From the NCBI GenBank assembly GCA_017398625.1, contig JAFQFP010000032.1, positions 23,915-87,914 of the forward strand: a stretch of 64,000 bases of DNA, written 5' to 3'. Below the pieces are notes generated by a model. The model was given only the letters and a program-made list of their open reading frames with translations. It was not told the origin of the DNA and ran no database searches. How positions within the stretch are numbered: position 1 is the first letter of the stretch; each line of letters begins with the position of its first letter. Source of the stretch: Oscillospiraceae bacterium (GTDB lineage Bacteria > Bacillota > Clostridia > Oscillospirales > Oscillospiraceae). Below, in pieces: positions 7,765-15,293 of this stretch. The translations under genes and the position numbers were made by a program.

Positions 7765-8952
7765 ATGCAAAACGAAACAGCCAGCACCGCCTTTTTGGAG
7801 TACGGCTCGGTATACAAACTCCCCATTGACGAAAAAAGCAGCGGTCTGATCCGTCAGACAAAGCGGATCACAGCCCAGAGATATCTGTCCCAATTTTTAC
7901 TTTTTGACTGCGATACCTATGTGGAGGTACAGAGCGGCATCGGCATTTTACTGGTCTCCCACGACCCGGAAAAGAGCGAGATCCTGGAGTTCGGTATGAA
8001 CCGCCGGATCCACATCAAGCCCAATGTGTACTACGGCTTCGTGGCGACCACACCGGAGCTTGTCATCGACCTGTATGCGGAAAGCAGCTATTCCATGGAT
8101 GTGGCGACCTTGCCCGTCCCCTATGAGTTCCGTCCTGTACTGCCCCGGATCCAGATCAAGGATATTCTGGGCTACTACTACCGCATCCGTACCCCGGGCT
8201 ATCACTTCAACGGCGAGCAGCACCCCTTTTTCGAGCTGACCTATATCGATACCGGCGTGATGTATACAGAGGTAGACGGTGTGCGCTACCGGCTGGGAGA
8301 GAAGGACATGATCCTATACGGCCCCAACCAGTTCCACACCCAGTATACCGACGAAAACCAGAGCGTATCGTATATCACCATTATGTTCAACATGGAAAAT
8401 CTGGCGGCAGATATGGACAGCGGTTGGTATGACACCTTGATTAACAAAGTGTTCCCCTACAACAAAAAGACCTACACCCTGCTGAAGACCTTCGTGCGGG
8501 AAAGCACCACCGGTGTGCCCTATATGGACAGCTTGATGCTGTGCCTGCTGTCCGAGACCATCATACGGCTGCTGCAGGGGGAATATGTGGTACCCACCGC
8601 TCAGCCTGCCAGCGTAGTACGGCAAAATTATCAAGACGAGCTATTCGACCGGATCCACGCCTATATTGAAAACAACATCTGCGAGCCGCTGACCATTGCG
8701 GAGATCTGCCAGCAGTTCTCCCTGTCCCGTTCCTCGCTGCAGCTTCTGTTCAAAAATGCGGTGAATCAATCCCCCAAAAAATATATCAGTGATATGAAGC
8801 TGGAAAAGAGCTGCCAGATGCTTCGTGAGAACAAATACACCATCAGCGAGATTTCTCTGAAGCTGGGCTACAGTTCCATTCACTATTTCTCCAATGCCTT
8901 TAACCAAAAATACCGCATTTCCCCCAGTGAATACGCAAAACGCATATATTAA
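7765..8952 (+). CDS. AraC-family transcriptional regulator
   Basis: A 395-residue regulator with an N-terminal sensory part and a cupin-like beta domain (about residues 150-235, with a FFELTYIDTGVMY block), and a C-terminal AraC double helix-turn-helix (about 298-395). The HTH runs from LTIAEICQQFSLSRSSLQ to the signature EISLKLGYSSIHYFSNAF. The ATG at 7765 has CGGAGG 9 bases upstream; an earlier in-frame start would lie within the promoter and code for a low-complexity leader. It is divergent from the agaBCD operon and 13 bp before an oxidoreductase gene. It is probably the activator of amino-sugar use, sensing a sugar or sugar phosphate. Confidence 0.9.
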   Translation: MQNETASTAFLEYGSVYKLPIDEKSSGLIRQTKRITAQRYLSQFLLFDCDTYVEVQSGIGILLVSHDPEKSEILEFGMNRRIHIKPNVYYGFVATTPELVIDLYAESSYSMDVATLPVPYEFRPVLPRIQIKDILGYYYRIRTPGYHFNGEQHPFFELTYIDTGVMYTEVDGVRYRLGEKDMILYGPNQFHTQYTDENQSVSYITIMFNMENLAADMDSGWYDTLINKVFPYNKKTYTLLKTFVRESTTGVPYMDSLMLCLLSETIIRLLQGEYVVPTAQPASVVRQNYQDELFDRIHAYIENNICEPLTIAEICQQFSLSRSSLQLLFKNAVNQSPKKYISDMKLEKSCQMLRENKYTISEISLKLGYSSIHYFSNAFNQKYRISPSEYAKRIY

Positions 8953-8965
8953 AGGAGGCTCCAGT

Positions 8966-9931
8966 ATGAAGATCGGCATTATCGGCACCGGCAGCATCAG
9001 CAAGAGCATGATCCCTGAGTTCCAGCGGTGCGACGCGTTCCATTGTGCCGCCATCCTCTCCCGAAAGGAAGAAACAGGCAGAGCCATGGCAGAGCAGTTC
9101 GGCATCGAAAAGGTCTATACCGTCTTGGAGGATATGCTGGCAGATCCGGATATTGAGCTGGTATATGTGGCATCCCCCAACAGCATCCATTACCGGCAGA
9201 CCAAGGCCTGTCTGCTGGCAGGCAAGCATGTGCTGTGCGAAAAGCCCTTTGCTCCCACCGCGGAGGAAGCCCGTGAGCTCATCGCGCTGGCAAAGGAAAA
9301 GCATCTGTTCCTGTTTGAAGCCATCACCACCGCCCATCATCCCCATTACGCGCTGGTGCGGCAGCATCTGGATGCGCTGGGCGCGCTGAAGCTGGTGCTT
9401 TGCACCTTCTGCCAATTCTCCAGCCGCTACCCTGCCCTGCTGGCAGGCAAACCCTCCCCGGTGCTGGATCACGCCTATGCCGGCGGCGCGCTGATGGACA
9501 TCAACCTGTACAACATCCACTTTGCCGCGGGCTTATTCGGCGAGCCGGAGCAGGTGCAGTACTATCCCAACCTCTATGAGACCGGCGTAGATACCAGCGG
9601 CGTGCTGGTGATGCAGTATCCCGGATTCCTCTGTCAGTGCGTGGGCGCCAAAGACAGCGCCGCACAGAACGGCGTGCAGATCATAGGCGAAAAGGGCTGC
9701 ATCCATGTGACCCCCAGCGCCAGCAATCTGCTTGAGGTCACCGTCAGCATCCGTGGGCAGGAAAGCATCACCGCCTCCCTGCCGGAAAACCCGTGGTACT
9801 ATGAGGTGCAGGATATCGGCCGGATGATCGCCGCCGGAGATTATGACGGCTGCTACGCCGCCTTGGAGACCACCCAAACCGTGGTTTCCATTCTGGAACG
9901 CGCCCGTAAAAGCGCCGGTTTTTCCTTCTGA
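8966..9931 (+). CDS. Gfo/Idh/MocA-family NAD(P)-dependent oxidoreductase
   Basis: A 321-residue dehydrogenase with an N-terminal Rossmann fold (GIIGTGSISKS at residues 4-14) and the family's EKP motif in CEKPFAPTAEEA (92-94). The C-terminal alpha/beta domain follows, with GGALMDINLYNIHFA. Members oxidise sugars, sugar alcohols or related compounds, some with retained NAD+ as in glycosidase chemistry. The start follows AAAGGAGG by 7 bases. It is co-directional with the AraC regulator (13-bp gap), so it is probably transcribed with it and linked to the amino-sugar locus. The exact substrate is unknown. Confidence 0.88.
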   Translation: MKIGIIGTGSISKSMIPEFQRCDAFHCAAILSRKEETGRAMAEQFGIEKVYTVLEDMLADPDIELVYVASPNSIHYRQTKACLLAGKHVLCEKPFAPTAEEARELIALAKEKHLFLFEAITTAHHPHYALVRQHLDALGALKLVLCTFCQFSSRYPALLAGKPSPVLDHAYAGGALMDINLYNIHFAAGLFGEPEQVQYYPNLYETGVDTSGVLVMQYPGFLCQCVGAKDSAAQNGVQIIGEKGCIHVTPSASNLLEVTVSIRGQESITASLPENPWYYEVQDIGRMIAAGDYDGCYAALETTQTVVSILERARKSAGFSF

Positions 9932-9955
9932 CCCGCCATTTTAATAAAAGCACAA

Positions 9956-9992
9956 GGGGCTCGCCGCACAACGCAGCGAGCCCCTCTCTTTT
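9956..9992. terminator. Bidirectional terminator
   Basis: A perfect 9-bp stem GGGGCTCGC / GCGAGCCCC (9956-9984) with a T-rich right flank sits between converging genes. Confidence 0.75.
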
Positions 9993-10722
9993 ATTTCCAG
10001 TAGCCGTAATAGGTATTGTAGAGCTCCTCGTTCAGCTCATCGCCGCCGTCTACATTGGAGCTGCAGAACACCGGCGGTTTCATGCCTGCCTTCACCAGCT
10101 TTTCCACAATGGTGCAGGTCATTGCCTGTGCAATGGCAACGCCCACCGCGTCGGAGGTGGGCCCCACGGGAATGTCGAAGCCCTCCACCATAAAGGAAGC
10201 ATCGCCCTTTTCCGCGCAATTGTCGATGGTCACATCGGCGATCTCGTAGATCTTCTTGCCGGACTTATGGCGGGAAGTGCAGTTGGCGGAGTGCTTCATG
10301 CTGGTCATAGCAATGACGGAAGCGCCCTTTTCCTTGGCGGCAAGGCACATCTCCACGGGAACGGCATTTCTACCGGAGTTGGAGATCACCATCAGCGTAT
10401 CGTTGGCTTCCACCTTGTAAAGATCCACCAAAATCTGGGCAACACCCTCCAGCCGCTCCAGATAGGTGCTCTTTTTTGTGATCTGGTGGAGCATCAGCTC
10501 CGGAGGCAAAATGGCATGTACCAGCGCCAAGCCACCGGCACGGATGTAAAATTCCTCGGCAATGAGATGGGAATGACCAGTGCCGAAAACATAGAACCTG
10601 CCGCCCTTCAGGCAACTCTGGGCTACCAGCTCCGAAGCCTTTTCGATGTTGGGCAGCTCATGCTCCAGAACCTCCTGCATCTTGCCCGACAAATGAGCAA
10701 AATATCTGCTTGCTGTATCCAT
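9991..10722 (-). CDS. SIS-domain protein, UPF0309 family
   Basis: A 243-residue protein with one SIS phosphosugar-binding domain. VFGTGHSHLIAEEFYIRAGG (about residues 45-64) and VISNSGRNAVPVE (about 112-124) are the binding loops. The overall pattern is that of the uncharacterised UPF0309 family, related to phosphoheptose isomerase and MurNAc-6-P etherase. It is 15 bp downstream of the ceramidase-like gene on the same strand, so the pair is an operon. A role in binding or isomerising an amino-sugar phosphate is inferred from fold and neighbourhood only. Confidence 0.85.
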   Translation of the reverse strand: MDTASRYFAHLSGKMQEVLEHELPNIEKASELVAQSCLKGGRFYVFGTGHSHLIAEEFYIRAGGLALVHAILPPELMLHQITKKSTYLERLEGVAQILVDLYKVEANDTLMVISNSGRNAVPVEMCLAAKEKGASVIAMTSMKHSANCTSRHKSGKKIYEIADVTIDNCAEKGDASFMVEGFDIPVGPTSDAVGVAIAQAMTCTIVEKLVKAGMKPPVFCSSNVDGGDELNEELYNTYYGYWK

Positions 10723-10737
10723 ATTGATTCCCTCCGT

Positions 10738-11994
10738 TTATGTATTTTTCAACTGCGTCAGCAGCTTTTCCGCCTGCTGCGCAAAGATTTCTCCCTGACC
10801 CCGCGCCAAAATGGCTGCCATAGCCTCGTAATATCCGGCTTCGTAGGCATTTTGGTCGGCGATGTAGCGGTAATAGCCGTTGGCATAGCAGATAGGCACA
10901 GCCGAATGCTGCCAAAGGGTGGAGAACAGCTCCCCGGGCACGGTGACAAATTCCAAGCCCCACAGGGAAAACACCGATACCGGCAGCTCTAACGACCGGA
11001 TCCCCTGCATAGATTGGGCGAATTCCAGATTCACTCCCGCACCCTCCACATAGGAGCGCAGGATCCGCACCGCCCCCGGCTCCTCTCCCGCATCCACTGC
11101 CGCCTGCCAGCGCCGGGTAGCGGCAGAGAGCTTTTTCTCCGCCTGGGCTACCGTTTCCAGCGGACGGGGCTGTAGAGAAAGGGTGGTGCGCAGCCCCTTC
11201 AGTGGGGTAGGCGCGGTATATTCCGCGGACTCGATCAGCGCCGTCACCGCCTCCGCGGCGATCCGTGCCATGCGGTCACACTCGGCAAAGGTAGCTTCCC
11301 GACGGGTAAAACGGGTGCTGATGTCCCCCGCCGCGCCGTTGATGAAAACCGCCATATCCGTATCCAGCAGCGGCTCGATACCACCCACAAAATCTGCGGA
11401 AGCCAGCCCATTGGCGGCGCTGAGTACCGTGGGATGGCAGGGAAGCTGATACAGTGTCAAACTCCGTCCGCTTTCCGTGCGGCACTGGAGCACCGTCAGC
11501 GTTGCTCGGGCAGGCTGCCCGGTATGTCGCTCGGAGCCGATGACCGGAGCTTCCCCCTGCGCCTTGCGGACAGTAAAATGCTCCAGCTTGGACACCGCCT
11601 CCCGGCAGGACTCCACCGCAGCACGGATGACCCTTTGGATATAACTGCCAAACAGCGCCGCGTCCGCTTCGCCAAAGCGGTTGACCGCTGCCAAAGCCCC
11701 TTCTCCCGCCACCACGCCGCAGACACCGGCATGGGTATGGATGGCGGCAGCGATCAAATGCCCCTCCGGGATCCCCAGCTCGGCAACATCTTGGGCGATC
11801 CTTTTGGCAAGCGCTTCGTCCACGCAGAGCATATCCAGCACCATCAGCGCATACCGCTGCCCATCCTGCTCCAAGACCACGGTCTTGCAGTACAGCCGGT
11901 CATGGACACCGGCACAGGGACGGTAAGGCGCATAGCCGCCCAGCTCCACCCCCACATCAGGGGTGATATCGGCACGGGCAAACCCCAGCTTCAT
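10738..11994 (-). CDS. Neutral/alkaline ceramidase-like hydrolase, apparently cytoplasmic
   Basis: A 418-residue protein that starts like the N-terminal domain of neutral/alkaline non-lysosomal ceramidases (LGFARADITPDVGVELGGY). It keeps the zinc-ligand pattern: HTH at 86-88 (AAAIHTHAG) and His188 in LPCHPT, followed by FINGAAGDIST (about 218-228). True ceramidases are longer and secreted; this one lacks a signal peptide and the C-terminal immunoglobulin-like domain. Short bacterial homologues often occur in sugar operons, so the substrate may be an amide-linked amino sugar rather than ceramide. ATG 11994 is preferred by homology although its ribosome site (GGCGGA) is weak; longer in-frame starts reach 12141. 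Confidence 0.8.
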   Translation of the reverse strand: MKLGFARADITPDVGVELGGYAPYRPCAGVHDRLYCKTVVLEQDGQRYALMVLDMLCVDEALAKRIAQDVAELGIPEGHLIAAAIHTHAGVCGVVAGEGALAAVNRFGEADAALFGSYIQRVIRAAVESCREAVSKLEHFTVRKAQGEAPVIGSERHTGQPARATLTVLQCRTESGRSLTLYQLPCHPTVLSAANGLASADFVGGIEPLLDTDMAVFINGAAGDISTRFTRREATFAECDRMARIAAEAVTALIESAEYTAPTPLKGLRTTLSLQPRPLETVAQAEKKLSAATRRWQAAVDAGEEPGAVRILRSYVEGAGVNLEFAQSMQGIRSLELPVSVFSLWGLEFVTVPGELFSTLWQHSAVPICYANGYYRYIADQNAYEAGYYEAMAAILARGQGEIFAQQAEKLLTQLKNT

Positions 11995-12485
11995 TTCCAA
12001 TCCGCCACTTCCCTTCTTCCTATGCTGTGTAAAGCAAACCGCATATGCACATTCTGTTACCGGCATTATATCACACATTTCCGCATATGAATACTGTTTC
12101 TTAATAAAATGATTGAACATCATTTTATTGTACCATTGCATGGTACGCCTCTTACAGCGGCTAGAAACCGTATTGACTTCGTTTTTTTGCGGCTACGCCG
12201 CAAGTCGCTGAAAGCGTTTTATTAAAAACTCGTATAAAAGCACAACAACCTACGATTATTAGATCGACGCTCTCGTCCGTAATGATCGGAATTGCCCCGT
12301 TATATGCGCCCCAAGGAGCAATGCATACCGTAAAGCACATCCTGACGCCGCCAATCCATGTCCCCAAGAGCAATTCCTTGGGCTGCTTGCAAAAATCCCG
12401 CCGATCTCTCGGCGGGATTTTGTGTTAGCAATTAGCCCTTGAGTGCTGCCCGTGGTGCGGTACGCAAAAGAGGGATTAATTAGGG
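11995..12485. other. Gene-poor stretch upstream of the ceramidase-like gene
   Basis: No convincing gene is seen. There is a small palindrome (TTGCGGC / GCCGCAA, 12187-12203) next to a T run, and a terminator-like hairpin at 12392-12421. Short open frames on the minus strand have no ribosome site and resemble no known family. Given the gene scars just to the right, this is probably decayed sequence plus a promoter region. Confidence 0.5.
12392..12424. terminator. Orphan intrinsic-terminator-like hairpin
   Basis: The stem AAATCCCGCCG / CGGCGGGATTT (12393-12420) with a TCTC-type loop and a T-rich flank has no intact gene next to it. It may belong to a lost gene. Confidence 0.55.
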
Positions 12486-12610
12486 CTAGTCTGCATAGTT
12501 TGCTTCCATAAAGGTCAGCCATTCGCTTTTAAGTTGCTCGTAGTTTTCGTCAGTTAGTCCCTACAGCTCATCGCAATCAGTAAGCTTAAATAGCAAAACA
12601 GCGCACTAGT
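12486..12610 (-). pseudogene. 3' fragment of an unidentified gene with an in-frame amber stop
   Basis: Reading leftward, one frame gives a plausible protein tail: a segment ending LLFKLTDCDEL, a TAG stop, then GLTDENYEQLKSEWLTFMEA and a terminal NYAD before the TAG at 12486-12488. A single CAG-to-TAG change would restore one continuous frame. The family is not recognised. It lies immediately downstream of the insertion-sequence remnant, so it is probably debris of the inserted or interrupted DNA. Confidence 0.4.
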
Positions 12611-12656
12611 TCTGAGGAGCAAGTGTCACCTCTCAAAAAGAGTGTGCTGTTTTGGC
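12594..12656. repeat. Imperfect inverted repeat next to the transposase remnant
   Basis: Arms CAAAACAGCGCAC (12595-12607) and GTGTGCTGTTTTG pair with one mismatch around a 30-odd base loop that itself contains a short nested repeat. It lies just after the transposase stop. It may be the element's terminal repeat or its transcription terminator. Confidence 0.5.
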
Positions 12657-12667
12657 TTTTTATATCA

Positions 12668-12887
12668 CTAAGCCGTCTTTGGAATAACAATGTGTGTTCC
12701 CAACCGACCTGTTTGTATTTTATGGTGCAGCTTTAGTATGTTATTTGCCATGCTCACCAGATACCACTCAGGAATTTCATATCTTCCATGATCATGGCAA
12801 AGACACCCTCTGCGTGAATGGAGCGATTGACTCTCAGCAGGATTCCTTCCTCTGCGAAAATCTTTTCTTCCATTGGGTGGTTACGGA
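12668..12887 (-). mobile_element. IS1182-type transposase remnant (C-terminal end, frameshifted)
   Basis: Translated leftward, the first part reads NHPMEEKIFAEEGILLRVNR followed by SIHAEGVFAMIMEDM. This is the well-known C-terminal block of IS1182-family DDE transposases (LRVNRSIQVEGAFG type). After a deletion and a one-base frame change it continues as LVSMANNILKLHHKIQ and GRLGTHIVIPKTA to the TAG at 12668. That is the usual end of these proteins. The catalytic core and the 5' end are gone, so the element is dead. The remnant starts exactly at the stop codon of the zinc-ribbon peptidase gene, suggesting the insertion or its decay defined that gene's 3' end. Confidence 0.8.
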
Positions 12888-15152
12888 TCACCCCCTGCCG
12901 TCGTAGCCGCCGCAGTTATCGCAGATCCCCTCAAAAACGGTGTCGGACAATTCTCCGCACACGCTGCACCGGCTGACATTCCAGTAGCAATCCATGCAAA
13001 GACCGTCCATCATATCGTAGGAAGGACTCCCGCAATAGGCACAGCACTCCTCCGGCTCGCCGCGACCGCCCCAAGGCTCGCAGTCCTCACAGACACCTTC
13101 AAAAAGATTATCGCTAAGCTTTCCGCACACATCGCACCAGCCGACGCCCCGCCAATAGTAGCACTCTTCACACAGACTCTGATGCAGCCAATCGACATCA
13201 GTTTCCGTTCCGCAGTACGCACAAGCGGCTGTATTGACGGGCTTGCGGCAGGATGTGCAAAGACCGCTGTCCAGGTATCCTGTCAGCTTACCGCATTGGG
13301 TGCATTTTCCGCCGTTTTGCAGGCAGCTGTTGCACATCCCATAGGCATTGCCATACTCCCATGAGTACAGGTACGCACCGCAGCAAGGACAGGCTGCCAA
13401 TTGAGCGAGATAACATTCCTCGCAATATCCTTCCGAAATATCCGCAGACCATTTTCCGCAGCTTAGACATTGGAATACCTTCCCCTGGCATTTGGGGCAG
13501 AGGCCGTCCTTCATCTGGCTCAAGGGAAACAAGACACCGCAGTATGCACAACGGGCAAACGGATCCGTTTCTTCGGGAGTGGCGGGGCCGGGGCGCGTAA
13601 CGTCGGGAAGCGCGTTCCATTGGTCAAGGAATTGATCGGCTTTTTCCTTGCTGACGGTCTCGCCGTCGACCTGATAAACTGGGATGCTTGTATCAAAGAA
13701 TGCCAGTGTATGCTTCTGGAAGGTATTATCATGGAAGGTGATCCGCAAATAGTAGGTTTCATAGGCACTGCCGGAGGCAGAGAACCAGCCGTTGGTCTTT
13801 AGTGTTTGCATTGACCGGGCGCCAAAGGGGAAGATACAGACATGGGTGCCATTCCAGTGAAGCACCAGATAGGAGTAGTCGGGGGAATCCGTAACGGCAT
13901 ATACCTCCGGCTGACCGTCTTGATCAAAATCCACAAACTTCCACCATGCGATCTTATTCACTTGCAGTACGGTCATGTACTCCTGCAGATACATAACGGT
14001 TTGCCGGTCGGTCAGAAGCTGTATTTTGCCGTCCATGACATCGGTCAAAACATCCTCGCTGCGGAGGAAATCGATCGTGGTCAAAAAAGCATTGGGATCC
14101 ACACTCTGTTCGTTCTGTTGGATGCTGAAATGGACATGGTAACCAATTGCCGACTCCACCAGAGAAGAACGCCCTACGAATCCGATGATCTGCTCCTTCT
14201 GTACAGCATCTGTCTGATGGACGATAATGTCTTCCGCCAGACTGGAATAGATGGTGCGAAAGCCATTCGGATGGTCGATCACGACGGTATTACCCATTAC
14301 CTCATCCAGATAAACGAGACTTACTGTGCCATCTGCGGCGGCATGTACAGGCGTGCCTGCCGCGGCGGCAATATCCAATCCGTCATGGGTGCGCCAATCC
14401 GCGGTTGAGGGGTTGTATAGCAACCTATCCATGAAATAGTTCCTTACGATCTTTCCATGGACAGGCAATGCCGCTTGGAGCAGATCAGTAACAGCGGGAA
14501 GAGTCCCTTCCGGGACTGTTTCCGTGAGTTCCGTTTCTGTGTCCGTCGTCACCGGTTCGGTGGGGGCGGAAAGGGTGGTTTCCTCAGGGGCAGTCGTTGC
14601 GGCTATGTCCGTGATGGCGGGATCGTTGCCGGCCTCTTGATGGAACATACCGAAAAGATTCATCTCCCGGTCTGCGATCCAATCCACAGCAAAAAACCCG
14701 ACCGTTAGGAGTGCAAGCAGCAGGAGTGGAAGCAGGCTTTTCCACGGAGTTGCTTTTTTTGGTTGAGGATCGGATTCCAAGGTCGGCTGCAGCAGTGGCA
14801 GCCCGGGAATATCGCAACGATCCTGCCCAGATGAAACAGAGGCTTGGTAGTCAGTTCCCGGAAAGAACTTGCCGTCAGACGAAGGCGCGGAAGGCTGCTC
14901 CGGAGCGAACCCGGGCATCGGAACGGATGGAATCCGGAAAGAATCCGTGGATGCCCCGGGAAAATCCAACGCGGGCTCATTCGTTGCCGGATCGAAATGC
15001 TTCAAGAAAAGATCATCGGCAGGGAAGTCCGGGGCATCTGAAGGGAAGTCGCATGATCCGGTTGGGGGGGAGGATTTTAGAGAGCAGCCGCATTGGCTAC
15101 AGAAGCGGGAATTCTCTGTATTCTGGCTACCGCACTGATGACAAAACAGCAT
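12888..15152 (-). CDS. Membrane-anchored M23 peptidase with an N-terminal zinc ribbon and eight C-terminal zinc ribbons
   Basis: This 754-residue protein has an unusual domain order. An N-terminal zinc ribbon (FCHQCG...FCSQCG, residues 3-22) and a Pro/Ser-rich linker precede one membrane helix (about 139-158). A Thr/Glu-rich stalk (about 180-225) leads to an M23 peptidase (about 230-360) with both zinc motifs: His256xxxAsp260 in THDGLD and His339-Val-His341 in YHVHFS. A beta-rich segment with an EF-hand-like DFDQDGQPE (408-416) follows. Residues 535-747 hold eight CxxC...CxxC ribbons in tandem, such as CAYCG...CPKC and CSVCG...CDNC. M23 enzymes cut peptidoglycan cross-links. ATG 15152 follows AAAGGG. 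The stop codon abuts an IS remnant, so more repeats may once have existed. Confidence 0.85.
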   Translation of the reverse strand: MLFCHQCGSQNTENSRFCSQCGCSLKSSPPTGSCDFPSDAPDFPADDLFLKHFDPATNEPALDFPGASTDSFRIPSVPMPGFAPEQPSAPSSDGKFFPGTDYQASVSSGQDRCDIPGLPLLQPTLESDPQPKKATPWKSLLPLLLLALLTVGFFAVDWIADREMNLFGMFHQEAGNDPAITDIAATTAPEETTLSAPTEPVTTDTETELTETVPEGTLPAVTDLLQAALPVHGKIVRNYFMDRLLYNPSTADWRTHDGLDIAAAAGTPVHAAADGTVSLVYLDEVMGNTVVIDHPNGFRTIYSSLAEDIIVHQTDAVQKEQIIGFVGRSSLVESAIGYHVHFSIQQNEQSVDPNAFLTTIDFLRSEDVLTDVMDGKIQLLTDRQTVMYLQEYMTVLQVNKIAWWKFVDFDQDGQPEVYAVTDSPDYSYLVLHWNGTHVCIFPFGARSMQTLKTNGWFSASGSAYETYYLRITFHDNTFQKHTLAFFDTSIPVYQVDGETVSKEKADQFLDQWNALPDVTRPGPATPEETDPFARCAYCGVLFPLSQMKDGLCPKCQGKVFQCLSCGKWSADISEGYCEECYLAQLAACPCCGAYLYSWEYGNAYGMCNSCLQNGGKCTQCGKLTGYLDSGLCTSCRKPVNTAACAYCGTETDVDWLHQSLCEECYYWRGVGWCDVCGKLSDNLFEGVCEDCEPWGGRGEPEECCAYCGSPSYDMMDGLCMDCYWNVSRCSVCGELSDTVFEGICDNCGGYDGRG

Positions 15153-15235
15153 AATCGTGCACCCTTTCATGATATACTGATATAAGCATATCATACGAAT
15201 TAGAAAATTGCAATGCGTACGCCTCCGTTGCATAG

Positions 15236-15280
15236 AATAATCCCTCTACCGATTACTCGGCAGAGGGATTATTTTGTTTT
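15236..15280. terminator. Terminator hairpin downstream of ppdK
   Basis: A 12-bp stem AATAATCCCTCT / AGAGGGATTATT (15236-15273) lies between ppdK and the start of the zinc-ribbon peptidase. The T-rich tail is best on the plus strand, but the position suits the end of ppdK. Confidence 0.6.
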
Positions 15281-15293
15281 ATAATGTCAGCAA

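Noticed and set aside
12161-12522. Two short minus-strand frames in the scarred region
   Set aside because: No ribosome site, no recognisable family, and they overlap a terminator hairpin and each other.
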